Made by a program: the position numbers and the translations under genes
In this document: in pieces, positions 25,095 to 35,009 of the stretch
Layout: each line of letters begins with the position of its first letter
How positions within the stretch are numbered: the stretch's first letter is position 1
The notes under the pieces: model-generated
Database searches by the model: none
The model's input: the letters and a program-made list of their open reading frames with translations, nothing else
What the model was told of the DNA's origin: nothing
Assembly: GCF_030540835.1 (NCBI RefSeq)
Contig: NZ_JAUOEK010000084.1
Span: 1 to 64,000, forward strand
DNA: 64,000 nt
Source of the DNA: Flavivirga aquimarina
GTDB taxonomy: Bacteria; Bacteroidota; Bacteroidia; Flavobacteriales; Flavobacteriaceae
Direction: 5' to 3'

Positions 25095-25943
25095 TTAAAC
25101 GAACTTCTCATCTTTTATAAAATTAACACTAACCGTATCCATTAAACCAAGTCCCATGAGTGTTGATGCACTACCAACAGTACCGCTATTACTTTTATAA
25201 ACGGCAATTTCTAAAAAATTGCCGGAATTAAAAACTACCAAGCCTCTGCCTTCATCGTTGCGTTTGTTTTCTTCTATGTTGAAATTAACAATATCGCTGT
25301 ATTTTTTAAAAATAGTTTTAAACTTGTTGTTTCGTGCCGAAATTTCGAAAGCACGTCCTTTCTGTATCGTTTCAAAAAAGCTTCTTTTAATATTAGTAAC
25401 GACATTTCCGTAATTATCAATGTAAATAACACTGCCTATAATTTGCGTTTTATCGTCATTTACATAAGGTACGATATTCTTAATAGGCTTTATTTTACTA
25501 ATGGGTTTCCCTATAACATCTAAAGTGCCACCGCGTGCAATATGACATGCTGCTTTTACAAATATGTCTAACACAGGAAAGCTTGTTTGTATTTTATCGT
25601 GAATATTAATTTCCACTATTTTTTCTGGCGCAATTTCAGATGAAATCATACTCATAATACCGTTATTAGCACAGATAAAAAAATGATCGTCAAGCTTTAC
25701 AGCTATATGTTTGTTTTCTGGATTTATCTCAGAATCGATACCAATAATGTGTATGGTGCCTTTTGGAAAACTGTGATAGGCATTTTGTATAATGTAAGCC
25801 GCTTCAGGAATACTAAAAGGCGAGATAGAATGAGAGATATCAACAATTTTAACATCGTGGAGTTCGCTATAAATAGCCCCTTTTGTTGCGCCAGCAAAGT
25901 GATCTTTTTCACCAAAATCAGTAGTTAAGGTTATTATCGCCAT
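25095..25943 (-). CDS. S-adenosyl-L-methionine hydrolase/fluorinase-family protein
   Basis: The protein starts MAIITLTTDFGEKDHFAGATKGAIY and has VDISHSISPFSIPEAAYII, IIGIDSE and FICANNGIMSM, the pattern of the DUF62 family of SAM hydroxide adenosyltransferases. These split SAM into adenosine and methionine. The C-terminal domain with YIDNYGNVVTNI and VYKSNSGTVGSAS is present. I chose the ATG at 25943; a TTG two codons earlier is possible. Confidence 0.92.
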   Translation of the reverse strand: MAIITLTTDFGEKDHFAGATKGAIYSELHDVKIVDISHSISPFSIPEAAYIIQNAYHSFPKGTIHIIGIDSEINPENKHIAVKLDDHFFICANNGIMSMISSEIAPEKIVEINIHDKIQTSFPVLDIFVKAACHIARGGTLDVIGKPISKIKPIKNIVPYVNDDKTQIIGSVIYIDNYGNVVTNIKRSFFETIQKGRAFEISARNNKFKTIFKKYSDIVNFNIEENKRNDEGRGLVVFNSGNFLEIAVYKSNSGTVGSASTLMGLGLMDTVSVNFIKDEKFV

Positions 25944-26088
25944 TGGCAAAATTGTTGATATGTTTTTAGCGTTAAGTCACTCAAATTTATGTATTTTTGA
26001 GTTTTAACAAAACTAATAAAATCATTTCATCGAATTAAATATTATTTTCATTTAAATTGGGTGATATGCAAAAAATAAGTATACGCCT

Positions 26089-27042
26089 TTGAACGAAATT
26101 GTAATCGAACTTGAAGAAATCACTCCAAAAGAGTTTTTTGGAGCTCAAAACGCTAATATTGAACTCCTAAAAAAGTATTTTCCTAAACTTAAGATAGTCG
26201 CAAGAGGTAATAAAATAAAAGCTTTTGGCGATGAGGAATTATTAGAAGAATTCGATCGTAGAATTACGATGCTTTTAAAGCACTTTGCAAAGTACAATAA
26301 ATTAGATGAGAATGTTATTGAGCGTGTTTTAACAAGTCAGAGTAGCGATGATTATACTACCTCAAAACAAAGTGGTGAAGTTATCGTGCATGGTGTTCGT
26401 GGTAAACTTATTAAAGCACAAACAGCTAACCAACGTAAGATGGTAGACCTTATGCGCAAAAACGATATGGTTTTTGCTATTGGCCCTGCCGGTACTGGTA
26501 AAACTTATACAGGAGTTGCTTTGGCAGTTCAAGCTTTAAAAAACAAGGAAGTTAAGCGTATTATTTTAACTCGTCCGGCAGTAGAAGCCGGAGAGAATTT
26601 AGGTTTTTTACCGGGTGATTTAAAGGAAAAATTAGACCCATATATGCAACCTTTATATGATGCGTTGCGCGATATGATTGCCCCCGAAAAATTAGCACAT
26701 TATATAGAAAACGGTACGATTCAAATAGCACCTTTAGCGTTTATGCGTGGGCGTACATTGGATAATGCTTTTGTAATATTAGATGAAGGGCAAAACACCA
26801 CACATGCGCAAATGAAAATGTTTTTAACGCGTATGGGTAAAAATGCCAAGTTTTTATTAACCGGCGATCCCGGACAAATTGACTTACCGCGTCGTACAAT
26901 TTCTGGTTTAAAGGAAGCGCTTTTAATTTTAAAGAATGTTGAAGGTGTAGGGATGATATTTTTAGATGATAAGGATGTGATTCGCCATAAACTGGTTAAA
27001 AAGGTGATTGCAGCGTATAAGAGTATTGAGAATAGGGATTAA
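26089..27042 (+). CDS. phoH: PhoH-family ATPase
   Basis: An N-terminal KH-like part (residues 1-95) precedes the PhoH ATPase domain with Walker A GPAGTGKT (residues 132-139), RPAVEAGENLGFLPGDL and Walker B FVILDEGQN near 230. PhoH proteins are predicted RNA-linked ATPases, often next to ybeY in other genomes. The start codon is TTG: the ATG and GTG codons upstream run into stops at once, and homologues begin at about this point. It is followed by hairpin repeats that may end the transcript. Confidence 0.94.
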   Translation: MNEIVIELEEITPKEFFGAQNANIELLKKYFPKLKIVARGNKIKAFGDEELLEEFDRRITMLLKHFAKYNKLDENVIERVLTSQSSDDYTTSKQSGEVIVHGVRGKLIKAQTANQRKMVDLMRKNDMVFAIGPAGTGKTYTGVALAVQALKNKEVKRIILTRPAVEAGENLGFLPGDLKEKLDPYMQPLYDALRDMIAPEKLAHYIENGTIQIAPLAFMRGRTLDNAFVILDEGQNTTHAQMKMFLTRMGKNAKFLLTGDPGQIDLPRRTISGLKEALLILKNVEGVGMIFLDDKDVIRHKLVKKVIAAYKSIENRD

Positions 27043-27050
27043 TCCCCATT

Positions 27051-27090
27051 GTCCTTCGGACATTTCCCCAAAGGGGAAAAATATTTTATT
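27051..27090 (+). terminator. Double hairpin after phoH
   Basis: GTCC-TTC-GGAC (27051-27061) and TTCCCC-AAA-GGGGAA (27064-27078) follow the stop codon by about ten bases and are followed by AAATATTTTATT. The second hairpin is a common flavobacterial intergenic repeat and may stop transcription. Confidence 0.55.
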
Positions 27091-27141
27091 GATGGTTAGA
27101 AGGTTGAAGATCATTTACATACTAGAAATCGATTAGTTTAT

Positions 27142-27180
27142 AAATAAGTAAATAAAAATATACAAATAAGTAAATAAAAA
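27142..27180. repeat. Tandem 17-base direct repeat upstream of purC
   Basis: AAATAAGTAAATAAAAA occurs at 27142-27158 and 27164-27180, in the leader 22 bases before the purC start. It is AT-rich and could be a slippage product or part of the promoter region. Confidence 0.5.
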
Positions 27181-27202
27181 CTCGTAAAGAGTAAAAATAT
27201 AA

Positions 27203-28150
27203 ATGAGTAATACCATTACAGACACTAATTTCAATTTTCCGAACCAAAAAAGTGTTTACAAAGGAAAAGTAAGAGAAGTATATAATATTAATGATGAGCA
27301 ATTGGTAATGATTGCTACCGATAGGTTATCTGCTTTCGATGTGGTGATGCCTAAGGGAATTCCATACAAAGGACAAATACTAAACCAGATAGCTACCAAA
27401 ATGATGGCTGCTACCGAAGATTTGGTGCCTAATTGGTTAACGGCTACTCCAGATCCGAATGTTGCGGTTGGATATTTATGTGATCCTTTTAAGGTAGAAA
27501 TGGTGATTCGAGGCTATATGTCTGGCCATGCTGCACGCGAATATAAAGCTGGTAAACGTATGCTTTGTGGTGTACCTATGCCAGAAGGGATGAAAGAAAA
27601 TGATGCTTTTCCAGAGCCTATCATTACACCAGCTACTAAAGCTGAAATGGGCGACCATGACGAGGATATTTCTAGAGAAGATATTTTAAAGCGAGGTATC
27701 GTTTTAGAAGAAGATTATGTGGTTTTAGAAGATTATACGCGTAAATTGTTTCAACGTGGTTCTGAAATTGCTGCATCTCGTGGACTTATTTTGGTGGATA
27801 CTAAATATGAATTTGGTAAAACCAAAGAGGGCAAGATTGTATTGATTGATGAGATACATACGCCAGATTCGTCACGTTATTTTTATGCTGAAGGCTATCA
27901 GGAACGTCAAGATAGAGGAGAAGCACAAAAACAGCTTTCCAAAGAGTTTGTGCGTCAATGGTTAATCTCTAATGACTTTCAGGGATTAGAAGGGCAAACG
28001 GTTCCTTTTATGAGCGACGACTATATTGAAACTGTTAGCGAACGCTATATCGAGCTTTACGAAAATATTACTGGCGAAACTTTTGTAAAGGCTAATGTTT
28101 CTGATATACAAGCACGTATTGAGGGTAACGTATTGGAGTTTTTAAAGTAA
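27203..28150 (+). CDS. purC: Phosphoribosylaminoimidazole-succinocarboxamide synthase
   Basis: The 315-residue protein has the SAICAR synthase pattern: [14 protein letters not shown] at the start, [47 protein letters not shown], and [17 protein letters not shown]. It joins aspartate to CAIR in purine synthesis with ATP. The length fits the longer form found in Bacteroidetes and yeast rather than the 240-residue form of E. coli. It stands alone, and the next gene converges on it 3 bases downstream. Confidence 0.97.
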   Translation: MSNTITDTNFNFPNQKSVYKGKVREVYNINDEQLVMIATDRLSAFDVVMPKGIPYKGQILNQIATKMMAATEDLVPNWLTATPDPNVAVGYLCDPFKVEMVIRGYMSGHAAREYKAGKRMLCGVPMPEGMKENDAFPEPIITPATKAEMGDHDEDISREDILKRGIVLEEDYVVLEDYTRKLFQRGSEIAASRGLILVDTKYEFGKTKEGKIVLIDEIHTPDSSRYFYAEGYQERQDRGEAQKQLSKEFVRQWLISNDFQGLEGQTVPFMSDDYIETVSERYIELYENITGETFVKANVSDIQARIEGNVLEFLK

Positions 28151-28153
28151 GTT

Positions 28154-29029
28154 CTATAAAACTTTTACGTAGAGGCTTTCACCGTTATTTTTAATTTTAA
28201 TTTCGATTTCCAGTTTGTCAAATAAACGGTATATATCCCGTTCTATATTACGAGTGGTGTGCATGTATGAATAACGATATTCGCCTACATATAAGTTAAA
28301 CTCATTTACCTTATCAATTTTTACATAATGCTCATGAGCCGTTTCAGTGAGCCAATCTTCAATGATAAACTTTAAGCGATCATTATCCTTTGAAGCTATT
28401 TTCGAGTCCATTGTCAGTTTCGAGTTCTTATCAAAACTAAAATCGATAACGGCTGTTTTACCATCTTCATATTGCTTGTTCCATTTTGTTATGATTTCCT
28501 TCATGAAGGAATCAAAACACGAATCGTCTTTACCATAATCTTGATTCATGGCACTCATGGTCAAGCTGCCTACATCTTTTGTATAAAACATGTTGGATTC
28601 ACATGTTTTTGTACCTAATGAGTTTGCAGACGAGACCTCATTTGCTTCTAAAATAATCCTTACCAAATTACCTGCATTAGATTCTACATACATAAGGTCT
28701 AGTTCGACCACTACATCGGTTGTAATATTTCTTATAAGTAAATCTCTAAATTTATCTTTTGAAAGATGCTGCACTTTAGGGTCTGAAATGATTCTTTTAA
28801 AAAGTGCCTCAAAATCTTTAGTATCGTACCCATATTGATCAAACCCATCTTTTATAGAAGCTATTCCTACCCTGATAACAGGTTCGTTATCTACCAATGT
28901 ACGGATATCTTCATTTTCGTTAGCTCTGGGTATTACCATAATACTAGGTAACACCTCTTTGTCTCTTTGTCCCAGAACTGTATTGCAGAAACTCGTAATT
29001 AACAATACATAAATTAAATACTTTTTCAT
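28154..29029 (-). CDS. Exported protein of unknown function, DUF6175-like
   Basis: A signal peptide (residues 1-20) is followed by PSIMVIPRANENEDI, a region EPVIRVGIASIKDGFDQYGYDTKDFEALF and a middle with TTDVVVELDLMYVE, the general pattern of DUF6175 proteins of Bacteroidetes (tentative). The C-terminal half is unfamiliar. It lies 8 bases after the CsgG/LpoB-like gene and shares its direction, so the two proteins likely work together in the periplasm or outer membrane. Confidence 0.72.
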   Translation of the reverse strand: MKKYLIYVLLITSFCNTVLGQRDKEVLPSIMVIPRANENEDIRTLVDNEPVIRVGIASIKDGFDQYGYDTKDFEALFKRIISDPKVQHLSKDKFRDLLIRNITTDVVVELDLMYVESNAGNLVRIILEANEVSSANSLGTKTCESNMFYTKDVGSLTMSAMNQDYGKDDSCFDSFMKEIITKWNKQYEDGKTAVIDFSFDKNSKLTMDSKIASKDNDRLKFIIEDWLTETAHEHYVKIDKVNEFNLYVGEYRYSYMHTTRNIERDIYRLFDKLEIEIKIKNNGESLYVKVL

Positions 29030-29037
29030 ATATAAAA

Positions 29038-29913
29038 TTAAATGTTGATAAGGTTATTTTTTACGGATTTACAAACCAGAACGGTTTCTTTATCATTAAA
29101 TTTTTGGGCTAATTCTTCTCCGCCTTTTGTTATTTTACCTTCAGATACTTCTCCCTGTACCTTACTAACCTTAAAAACAGCTATTTCGCGCTCTCTTTTT
29201 TTCTTTCCTTTTGATGTTTCTACATAAGTGACTTCACAGATACTAAACTTATCATTTTTATGCATACCATCGTCAATACCAGCATTTACTAGTACTGTTT
29301 TTACGACAGTGCCTCCTTTTTTATTATTTACTTCTTCAAGGTCTACGATATCTGTGTAAAAAGAAACATATTCTTCGATGAAATCATTAATCTTTTTTTC
29401 TAATAATAATAAAGCATTAATAAAAGCTTCGTCCTCTGTTGAACTACCAGTTAAACCTAATGAACCTATAGTACGGCTTGTACGATTTGGACATATTACC
29501 TTAGAAATCATGAGTTCTCCCGTTTCAACATCGCTAACATTAATACTAAAAGATAAATCACATTTTTTCTCCCCGCTTTTTATAGTAGAATAACTTGATA
29601 TAAGAATTTTGCCTCCAATAATGTGTTTAGCTCCTTTACTTCTGCCTTGTTTTACTACATATCCATTAATAAAATCTATGTTCTTCTGTATTTCTTTTTC
29701 AGCAAATATGCTTGTTTTAGTATACATTGTTCTGTCCAATGCAGTAAATCGCTTAGAATTAACAAAAACTTCTTTTATTTTTTCAGTTATCATTTCTGCT
29801 TCTTTCCAATTATCTGCATTTATAGCTTTGAAAGTCTGCAAGCCAATAGTTGTTTTTTGAGCAAATCCTATTGTTATAAAAAACAATGAAGTTATTAGTA
29901 ATATTTTTTTCAT
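29038..29913 (-). CDS. Exported CsgG/LpoB-like protein
   Basis: A signal peptide (residues 1-18, ending GFAQ) is followed by IGLQTFKAINADNWKEAEMITEKIKEVFVNSKRFTALDR and GAKHIIGGKILISSYS, DVETGELMISKVI. This layout (secretion signal, conserved NxxxF-type helix, then sheets with an INVSDVETGE segment) fits CsgG-fold proteins, which form outer-membrane curli pores or act as lipoprotein activators such as LpoB. The CsgG transmembrane hairpins cannot be identified from sequence alone. It is the first gene of a two-gene operon. Confidence 0.75.
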   Translation of the reverse strand: MKKILLITSLFFITIGFAQKTTIGLQTFKAINADNWKEAEMITEKIKEVFVNSKRFTALDRTMYTKTSIFAEKEIQKNIDFINGYVVKQGRSKGAKHIIGGKILISSYSTIKSGEKKCDLSFSINVSDVETGELMISKVICPNRTSRTIGSLGLTGSSTEDEAFINALLLLEKKINDFIEEYVSFYTDIVDLEEVNNKKGGTVVKTVLVNAGIDDGMHKNDKFSICEVTYVETSKGKKKREREIAVFKVSKVQGEVSEGKITKGGEELAQKFNDKETVLVCKSVKNNLINI

Positions 29914-30224
29914 GTTATTATTGGTTTAGTTTGTTGTATGTTTTTTATAAAGAATTACTTACATAATAATTGAGATGTCATTATGTCTCTTTGTTATAAC
30001 AGAATAAGGTTAAATAAAAGGTAAGTAAAATGGGGGCTCAAAGACATTTTTATTTTAATAAGTAATATTGTTCTTAATAAAAATGTAGGGTATTTTTGCC
30101 AAATATATAAAATTATTAGTAACTTTCTGACCTTATTCCGGTTAGCATAAAAAAACTAGATGTAATGCGTTTTTTTATGATTAAATGACAAAAAATAATA
30201 GAATTATATAGCTAAGATAAATTT
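29914..30224. promoter_or_regulatory. Divergent spacer between the CsgG-like and protease operons
   Basis: About 310 bases with no gene. Both flanking operons must have their promoters here. I see no TAnnTTTG box with a good minus-33 partner on either strand, and no repeat worth naming. Confidence 0.4.
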
Positions 30225-31280
30225 ATGAAGCAGCAATTGTGTGCGCCCCTCCTTTTCTTTTTTTCTTGTTTTCTTTTTGCCCAGGAAACTGTTTTTGTTA
30301 AAAGTACAGAAATAGGTAATGGGATTATTTGTGAACGTGCAGGTGAATGTTTTGTTATAACTCCAGCCCATGTAGTATCTGAATCTGTGAGTGATATTTT
30401 GGTTCGTAGTGCCAATAGAATTAATAATACTGCAAATTTAATTGATGCCTATGAAGCAGATTTAGCGATTCTGGGTATTACTAAAAGTTCCAGTACTACT
30501 TGTAAAAGTTGGGATATTTCCGATCAATTTGATAGAGCTATCGATAATGTATCAAGCGGGTTTGTTGAATATTTGGATGAATTTGGAGCATCTAATATGG
30601 TTCATGTTAATATAACGTCAAAAGACCAAACGAGCTTTATTATCATTCCACAAAATGCCAATATAGGCTTTAGGAAAGGTATGAGCGGTAGTTCTTTTTA
30701 TATTAATTATCAAGGCGAAAAAATCTTAGCTGGTATGTTAATGAGTATGGAAGATGACTCAAAGCAAGCTTTTGTATATCAAATAGATGATATTATGAGA
30801 ACTTTAGCGTCTTTTTTCGATGTAAAAAGGCAAGTTGAAACTACTTATAACGGACCAAAAAGGTTAGGAGTTATGCTTCTTAAAGATAATAACAGGTATG
30901 TTGAGGTGAACAATAAATTAGTAACCAACATTAATAAAGGAACATCCTATAAAGCTTATGATAAATTTGCTGAGAATGATTATGTAGAGAAAGAATTCGA
31001 TAATATTGTTTTGGGACGTAGTGACTTGGTTATTCCAAGCAAATTAAGGAAAGAACTAGACCAGTTGTTCTTGGGAAATGTCATTTTTGAAACCGAAACG
31101 AATAGAAAGAACATGCATACGGTATATGTCAGGTTAAATGCCAGTTTGTATTTAACAAACAACCTTAATGTAATAGATTCCTATAGCTTTATGGGAAAAG
31201 GATTGGGTTTTGATGAAAAAACTGCTGAGAAACAGGCTATAAAATCATTATTAACTAACATGGAAAATCAATTTAAATGA
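30225..31280 (+). CDS. Exported trypsin-like serine protease with C-terminal extension
   Basis: After a signal peptide (residues 1-19) there is a compact trypsin-type domain with His49 (FVITPAHVV), Asp79 (YEADLAILG) and Ser154 (GMSGSSF), so the catalytic triad is complete. The last 170 residues contain YVEVNNKLVT and TVYVRLNASLYLTNNLNVIDSYSF-GLGFDEKTAEKQAIKSL, similar to the N-terminal part of CsgG/FlgT-type proteins. This suggests a protease linked to the neighbouring CsgG-like proteins. The stop overlaps the next gene by 4 bases. Confidence 0.82.
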   Translation: MKQQLCAPLLFFFSCFLFAQETVFVKSTEIGNGIICERAGECFVITPAHVVSESVSDILVRSANRINNTANLIDAYEADLAILGITKSSSTTCKSWDISDQFDRAIDNVSSGFVEYLDEFGASNMVHVNITSKDQTSFIIIPQNANIGFRKGMSGSSFYINYQGEKILAGMLMSMEDDSKQAFVYQIDDIMRTLASFFDVKRQVETTYNGPKRLGVMLLKDNNRYVEVNNKLVTNINKGTSYKAYDKFAENDYVEKEFDNIVLGRSDLVIPSKLRKELDQLFLGNVIFETETNRKNMHTVYVRLNASLYLTNNLNVIDSYSFMGKGLGFDEKTAEKQAIKSLLTNMENQFK

Positions 31281-32011
31281 AAAAAAACACAGTATTAACC
31301 GTTTTTTTATTGGCGTTGTTTTTTAACGCCATGGTTTCAGCCCAAGAAAAAAAGTCACCAATTAAACCGAATCAAGAAACTGTAAACAATAATAAATGGG
31401 AGGTCTGGACAGATAAAGTACCTGTTAGTGGTAATGTAAGGGTTGGTTTAATGTTTGATAGCGATGAAAATAACCTAAACCCTGAGCATTTTTTTGCTAG
31501 AATTCCAGAGGTTAAATTAACTACTAATCTTTGTGTAGAGATCAGCTCAAAAGATGGGCGCTATTCAGCAAAACGTAGTTACACAATTACACCTACAGAT
31601 GATGATGTACAAGAGTTTTTTTGGCCAACAAAATATAAAAAAGCTTTGTCAGCGTTCAAAACTGAAGAGTTGGTTATTTTGGCTTCTTTAAGCGATGACT
31701 GTAATTCAAAACCGGATGCTTATGTAATAAGTAGTTGGAACTCTATACCTTCTGATGTGATAGAAACCAGAAGTGTCTCTGTATATGTAAATTCTATCTC
31801 ATCGACCAGCTTGATCGTAGACAATGATACAGGAGGCTCCATTAAATGTAGCGATTTAGAGTCTCCTATGGTAGCTTATAATAAAAAAGGCACCATCCCG
31901 GATAATAAGGTAAAAGACACCTCGACTATTGTTATAAAGCAAATGAGACGAAGAGGGCCCAAAGTGAGCTTCGTAAAATATGAATTATCATTGAAATACT
32001 CTAAAAATTGA
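31277..32011 (+). CDS. Exported protein of unknown function (244 aa)
   Basis: A signal peptide (about residues 1-22, MVSAQ end) and a beta-rich body (WEVWTDKVPVSGNVRVGLMFDSDE; ARIPEVKLTTNLCVEISSKDGRYSAKRSYTI) are visible, without a known family. Its ATG overlaps the protease stop (ATGA), and its TGA overlaps the TTG start of the next gene, so the three genes are translationally coupled. Confidence 0.72.
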   Translation: MKKNTVLTVFLLALFFNAMVSAQEKKSPIKPNQETVNNNKWEVWTDKVPVSGNVRVGLMFDSDENNLNPEHFFARIPEVKLTTNLCVEISSKDGRYSAKRSYTITPTDDDVQEFFWPTKYKKALSAFKTEELVILASLSDDCNSKPDAYVISSWNSIPSDVIETRSVSVYVNSISSTSLIVDNDTGGSIKCSDLESPMVAYNKKGTIPDNKVKDTSTIVIKQMRRRGPKVSFVKYELSLKYSKN

Positions 32012-32949
32012 GCGCTAAAAAGAAACGCAAACGGAAGCAGAAGCAGTTTACATTATTTAAGAAGCTGATTTTTGTTGCAGTAATGGTATTAACACCTATT
32101 ATTACTATTCAGGTATTTAATCTTTTCCCCTCAACTTTTAGTGTTTCAGTTAAAACCGAGCTTTTAAAATTTAAAACTATTGACCATAACAATTCTAAAA
32201 TACCTTTATATGATGTAAAAGTATTTATTAGAGAAGACGATAGTATAGGCATTGATGGATACCATGGAACCTTTAAAATAGCAACAGGAGCAACTACAAC
32301 TATTGAAAGGATTTCAAATAGCTATCTTACTATTGAAATTAAGGTGAGTAAAGGTGAAAGTGCTGGAACCTTTTATTCTCCTGATGACGACGAGGTGACA
32401 CATAAAGCTGATAATTATGTGTTATTTTATATTGATGATATTGCAGATAGGATTAATAGAGGAGAAACTATAATTGTTCCTATAACCGGCGAAATTACTA
32501 TTGGACGTACTATTAATTATGAAACCTATGGTAATTCCAATGCTATTGTAAGATGTGGGGGAGTTACTGTAATAGGTCGATCAATATTTTGGGGGCCTTA
32601 TTTTAAATCCAATACATACGATTTAAATACTGGAGATCAATTTATTATCACAAATTATGATAAGGACAAAAAAGTTAAAGTTTATGGGTTTGCAACTATA
32701 AATGAAGAGATAGGGATGACAGCTACATATAAGGCTATTGGAAAAGAGGGGATAATAATCACACCTGGACCTATGGATGATAATTCAGGCTATAATATTT
32801 CAACAACAATTTTTGATAGGTTCGAGAAAGATCGAAATGTAAAAATAATTTCATTAATGTTTGTTATTTTGGTTACTATAGCTGATATTTTACCTTTGGT
32901 TAAAGAAGTTTTTCCTGATGTTTTAAGTAAATCAAAGAAAAAGAAATAA
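32008..32949 (+). CDS. Membrane protein of unknown function (313 aa)
   Basis: A very basic N-terminus (SAKKKRKRKQKQ) precedes one membrane segment (residues about 19-38, LIFVAVMVLTPIITIQVF), a periplasmic beta-rich domain of about 210 residues with repeated ITIGRTINYETYG-like strands, and a second membrane segment near the C-terminus (residues about 278-297). The start is TTG, fused to the TGA stop of the previous gene, and no better start exists. It is the last gene of the protease operon and is followed by a terminator hairpin. Confidence 0.72.
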   Translation: MSAKKKRKRKQKQFTLFKKLIFVAVMVLTPIITIQVFNLFPSTFSVSVKTELLKFKTIDHNNSKIPLYDVKVFIREDDSIGIDGYHGTFKIATGATTTIERISNSYLTIEIKVSKGESAGTFYSPDDDEVTHKADNYVLFYIDDIADRINRGETIIVPITGEITIGRTINYETYGNSNAIVRCGGVTVIGRSIFWGPYFKSNTYDLNTGDQFIITNYDKDKKVKVYGFATINEEIGMTATYKAIGKEGIIITPGPMDDNSGYNISTTIFDRFEKDRNVKIISLMFVILVTIADILPLVKEVFPDVLSKSKKKK

Positions 32950-32955
32950 TTTATT

Positions 32956-32985
32956 ATAGAAATTTTTCAATTTCTATCAGTTTTT
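32956..32985 (+). terminator. Terminator after the protease operon
   Basis: ATAGAAATT-TTTC-AATTTCTAT is a perfect 9-base stem, followed by CAGTTTTTC. It stands 7 bases after the operon's stop codon. Confidence 0.65.
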
Positions 32986-33124
32986 CAAAAACTAAATTAT
33001 TTCTTTTCCTTCTTTTTTGACTTACTCGGTTTTAACCAAAAGGCTAAAAGCAATTCATAAATCTAAGAAATATGATAAACTTTCTATTTAGAATATAGAT
33101 CACAAATCATTTCATTGCTAAATA

Positions 33125-35005
33125 TTAATAACTCATAAACCAGACATCAAGTGTCGAACTATATATAAATGAGAGTGTTTCATGAAATTGACTTCCAAAT
33201 GTTACTGAAGAATAGGTAGCATTAAATGCATACATCGTTTTTCCGTTTCCGTTTATCCCAGCGGTAGATGTAGTGCTGCATACTTTAATAAATTGCCCGT
33301 CTACTGGAGATGCAGGTAGCGTAGCAGTGTAATTACCATTAATAATTACAATATTATCACTTGAGGTTAGTGTTGTATTTGCACTAATGGTTTTTACAGA
33401 TAAACTACTACTAGATGGCGTTTCCCAAGTGGCATTTCCAGACGCATCAGAGGTTAATACTTTACCATCTCCAGGTGTTCCTCCGTTAAGCTTAATCGTA
33501 CCTGTTTCAAGTGCTACATTACTTCCTGTTCCTAATTGTACAGCAGTTAACGCGCTATTCCCTATTTGTACTTTGTTGCTTGCAGATACCGTAGCACCGT
33601 TTCCTATGGCAGTGGCATTTGTTAAGGTACCACTGGAGACATCGGCATCATAACCTATAGCAAGGTTGTAGTCTCCTGAAGTTATAGCATTTCCTGCTTG
33701 ATAACCTATCGTAATATTTCCTTCACCGTCATTGTTCAATCTACTCGAATTATTTCCTAATGCAATATTGTTGCTCCCTGTTGATTCTTCATATAAAGCA
33801 GCTAAGCCTAAAGCGATATTATTGGAACCGCTATTACCTTGTCTGTAAGAAAGTGTTCCTAATGCAATATTGTTTGCTCCGGATGTGCCTTGATAATTGG
33901 CATTTTGTCCTATAGCTATGTTACCATCTCCTTCTGCGGCATTTCTATTAGTGGCCGTACCTATAGCAACATTATTGCTCCCTGTTATAGAAAACCCTGC
34001 TTGTTCTCCAATAGCAACATTGTTAATTCCGGATGCATTGGAAACCAATGCATTTATACCTATTGAGGTATTTGTGGCAACACCTGCTGTTCCGTTTCCA
34101 ATAGTCAATCCTTTTACTATAACATTAGCATCAAAAGTTTTGGCACCTGTTATGGTTTGAGCAGTATTTAAGGTTACCAAGTTTGTAATGGCACCAGCAT
34201 TAGTAGCAATACCGGAAATATCTTGGTCACCAGTATTGGTACCACTTTGGTTAGCTAACAGCGTTTTTTCAGCATCAGTAAAAGCATTGGTATCCGCATT
34301 ATTTTCATAAGCTGTTTTAATTTCGGCATCAGTTTGGTCAGCAGTGGCATTAGCTTCGATATTGGCTAATTTATTGGCATCAGCAGTTGGATACGTTTGT
34401 TTAGCAGTATTTAGAGCAATAGCAGTATTTTGAGTCGTTTGCTCCGTTTCAATATCGGAAATATCACTAGCATTGGTAGCAATGCCGGAAATATCTTGGT
34501 CTCCAGTATTGGTACCAGATAAATTACTTAAATTAGTGATGTCGGTGGAAGTAATATTATTAGCTTCACTACCAGTAAAAATAGGGTCGGTTTCAGTAAA
34601 GCTATCAGCAGTTTTGGCATGTAGCGCATAAGGAACGCTCATTAATTGACTAGTTCCGGTTATACTATATGAACTACCACCGGTCGGATCAATTTCAGTT
34701 TTAATAAAATAAGCATTGTTTCCCCATCCAATAGAATTAAAAGTACCACTTACTATGGTTCCTGTGCCTATTTCTATGGTTAATAAACCATTGTCATTGG
34801 TAGTTGGGTTTTGTGTTTCGACATAAACAGCAGAACCACTGGAAGATCCTTGTAAAATACTAATTTGCATACCAACGCTTTGGTTGGCTAATATTTGGTC
34901 ACTAGCATTTCTAACAATAGCTTGATAGCTCATTTTATCAGGGGCTTGGGCTATAGCAGAAAATGAGGCTATAGATAAAACGATAAGTAAAGTAATTTTT
35001 TTCAT
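33125..35005 (-). CDS. Exported YadA-head-type repeat protein
   Basis: A signal peptide (residues 1-19) precedes a beta-sandwich region (PDKMSYQAIVRNASDQILANQSVGMQISI), then a long middle part with several DQDISGIATNA repeats and a series of about seven 14-residue units of the type SNNVAIGTATNR, GNIAIGQNANY, NNIALGTLSYR, typical of the head of trimeric autotransporter adhesins (YadA) and of tail-fibre proteins. The C-terminal part (residues about 535-626) is a Bacteroidetes-type terminal domain. It may be a surface adhesin or fibre. It lies in one operon with the T9SS cargo protein upstream. Confidence 0.85.
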   Translation of the reverse strand: MKKITLLIVLSIASFSAIAQAPDKMSYQAIVRNASDQILANQSVGMQISILQGSSSGSAVYVETQNPTTNDNGLLTIEIGTGTIVSGTFNSIGWGNNAYFIKTEIDPTGGSSYSITGTSQLMSVPYALHAKTADSFTETDPIFTGSEANNITSTDITNLSNLSGTNTGDQDISGIATNASDISDIETEQTTQNTAIALNTAKQTYPTADANKLANIEANATADQTDAEIKTAYENNADTNAFTDAEKTLLANQSGTNTGDQDISGIATNAGAITNLVTLNTAQTITGAKTFDANVIVKGLTIGNGTAGVATNTSIGINALVSNASGINNVAIGEQAGFSITGSNNVAIGTATNRNAAEGDGNIAIGQNANYQGTSGANNIALGTLSYRQGNSGSNNIALGLAALYEESTGSNNIALGNNSSRLNNDGEGNITIGYQAGNAITSGDYNLAIGYDADVSSGTLTNATAIGNGATVSASNKVQIGNSALTAVQLGTGSNVALETGTIKLNGGTPGDGKVLTSDASGNATWETPSSSSLSVKTISANTTLTSSDNIVIINGNYTATLPASPVDGQFIKVCSTTSTAGINGNGKTMYAFNATYSSVTFGSQFHETLSFIYSSTLDVWFMSY

Positions 35006-35009
35006 CTGG

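Noticed and set aside
33387-34160. Plus-strand frames opposite the YadA-head protein
   Set aside because: They are shadows caused by the low-complexity repeat sequence on the minus strand.
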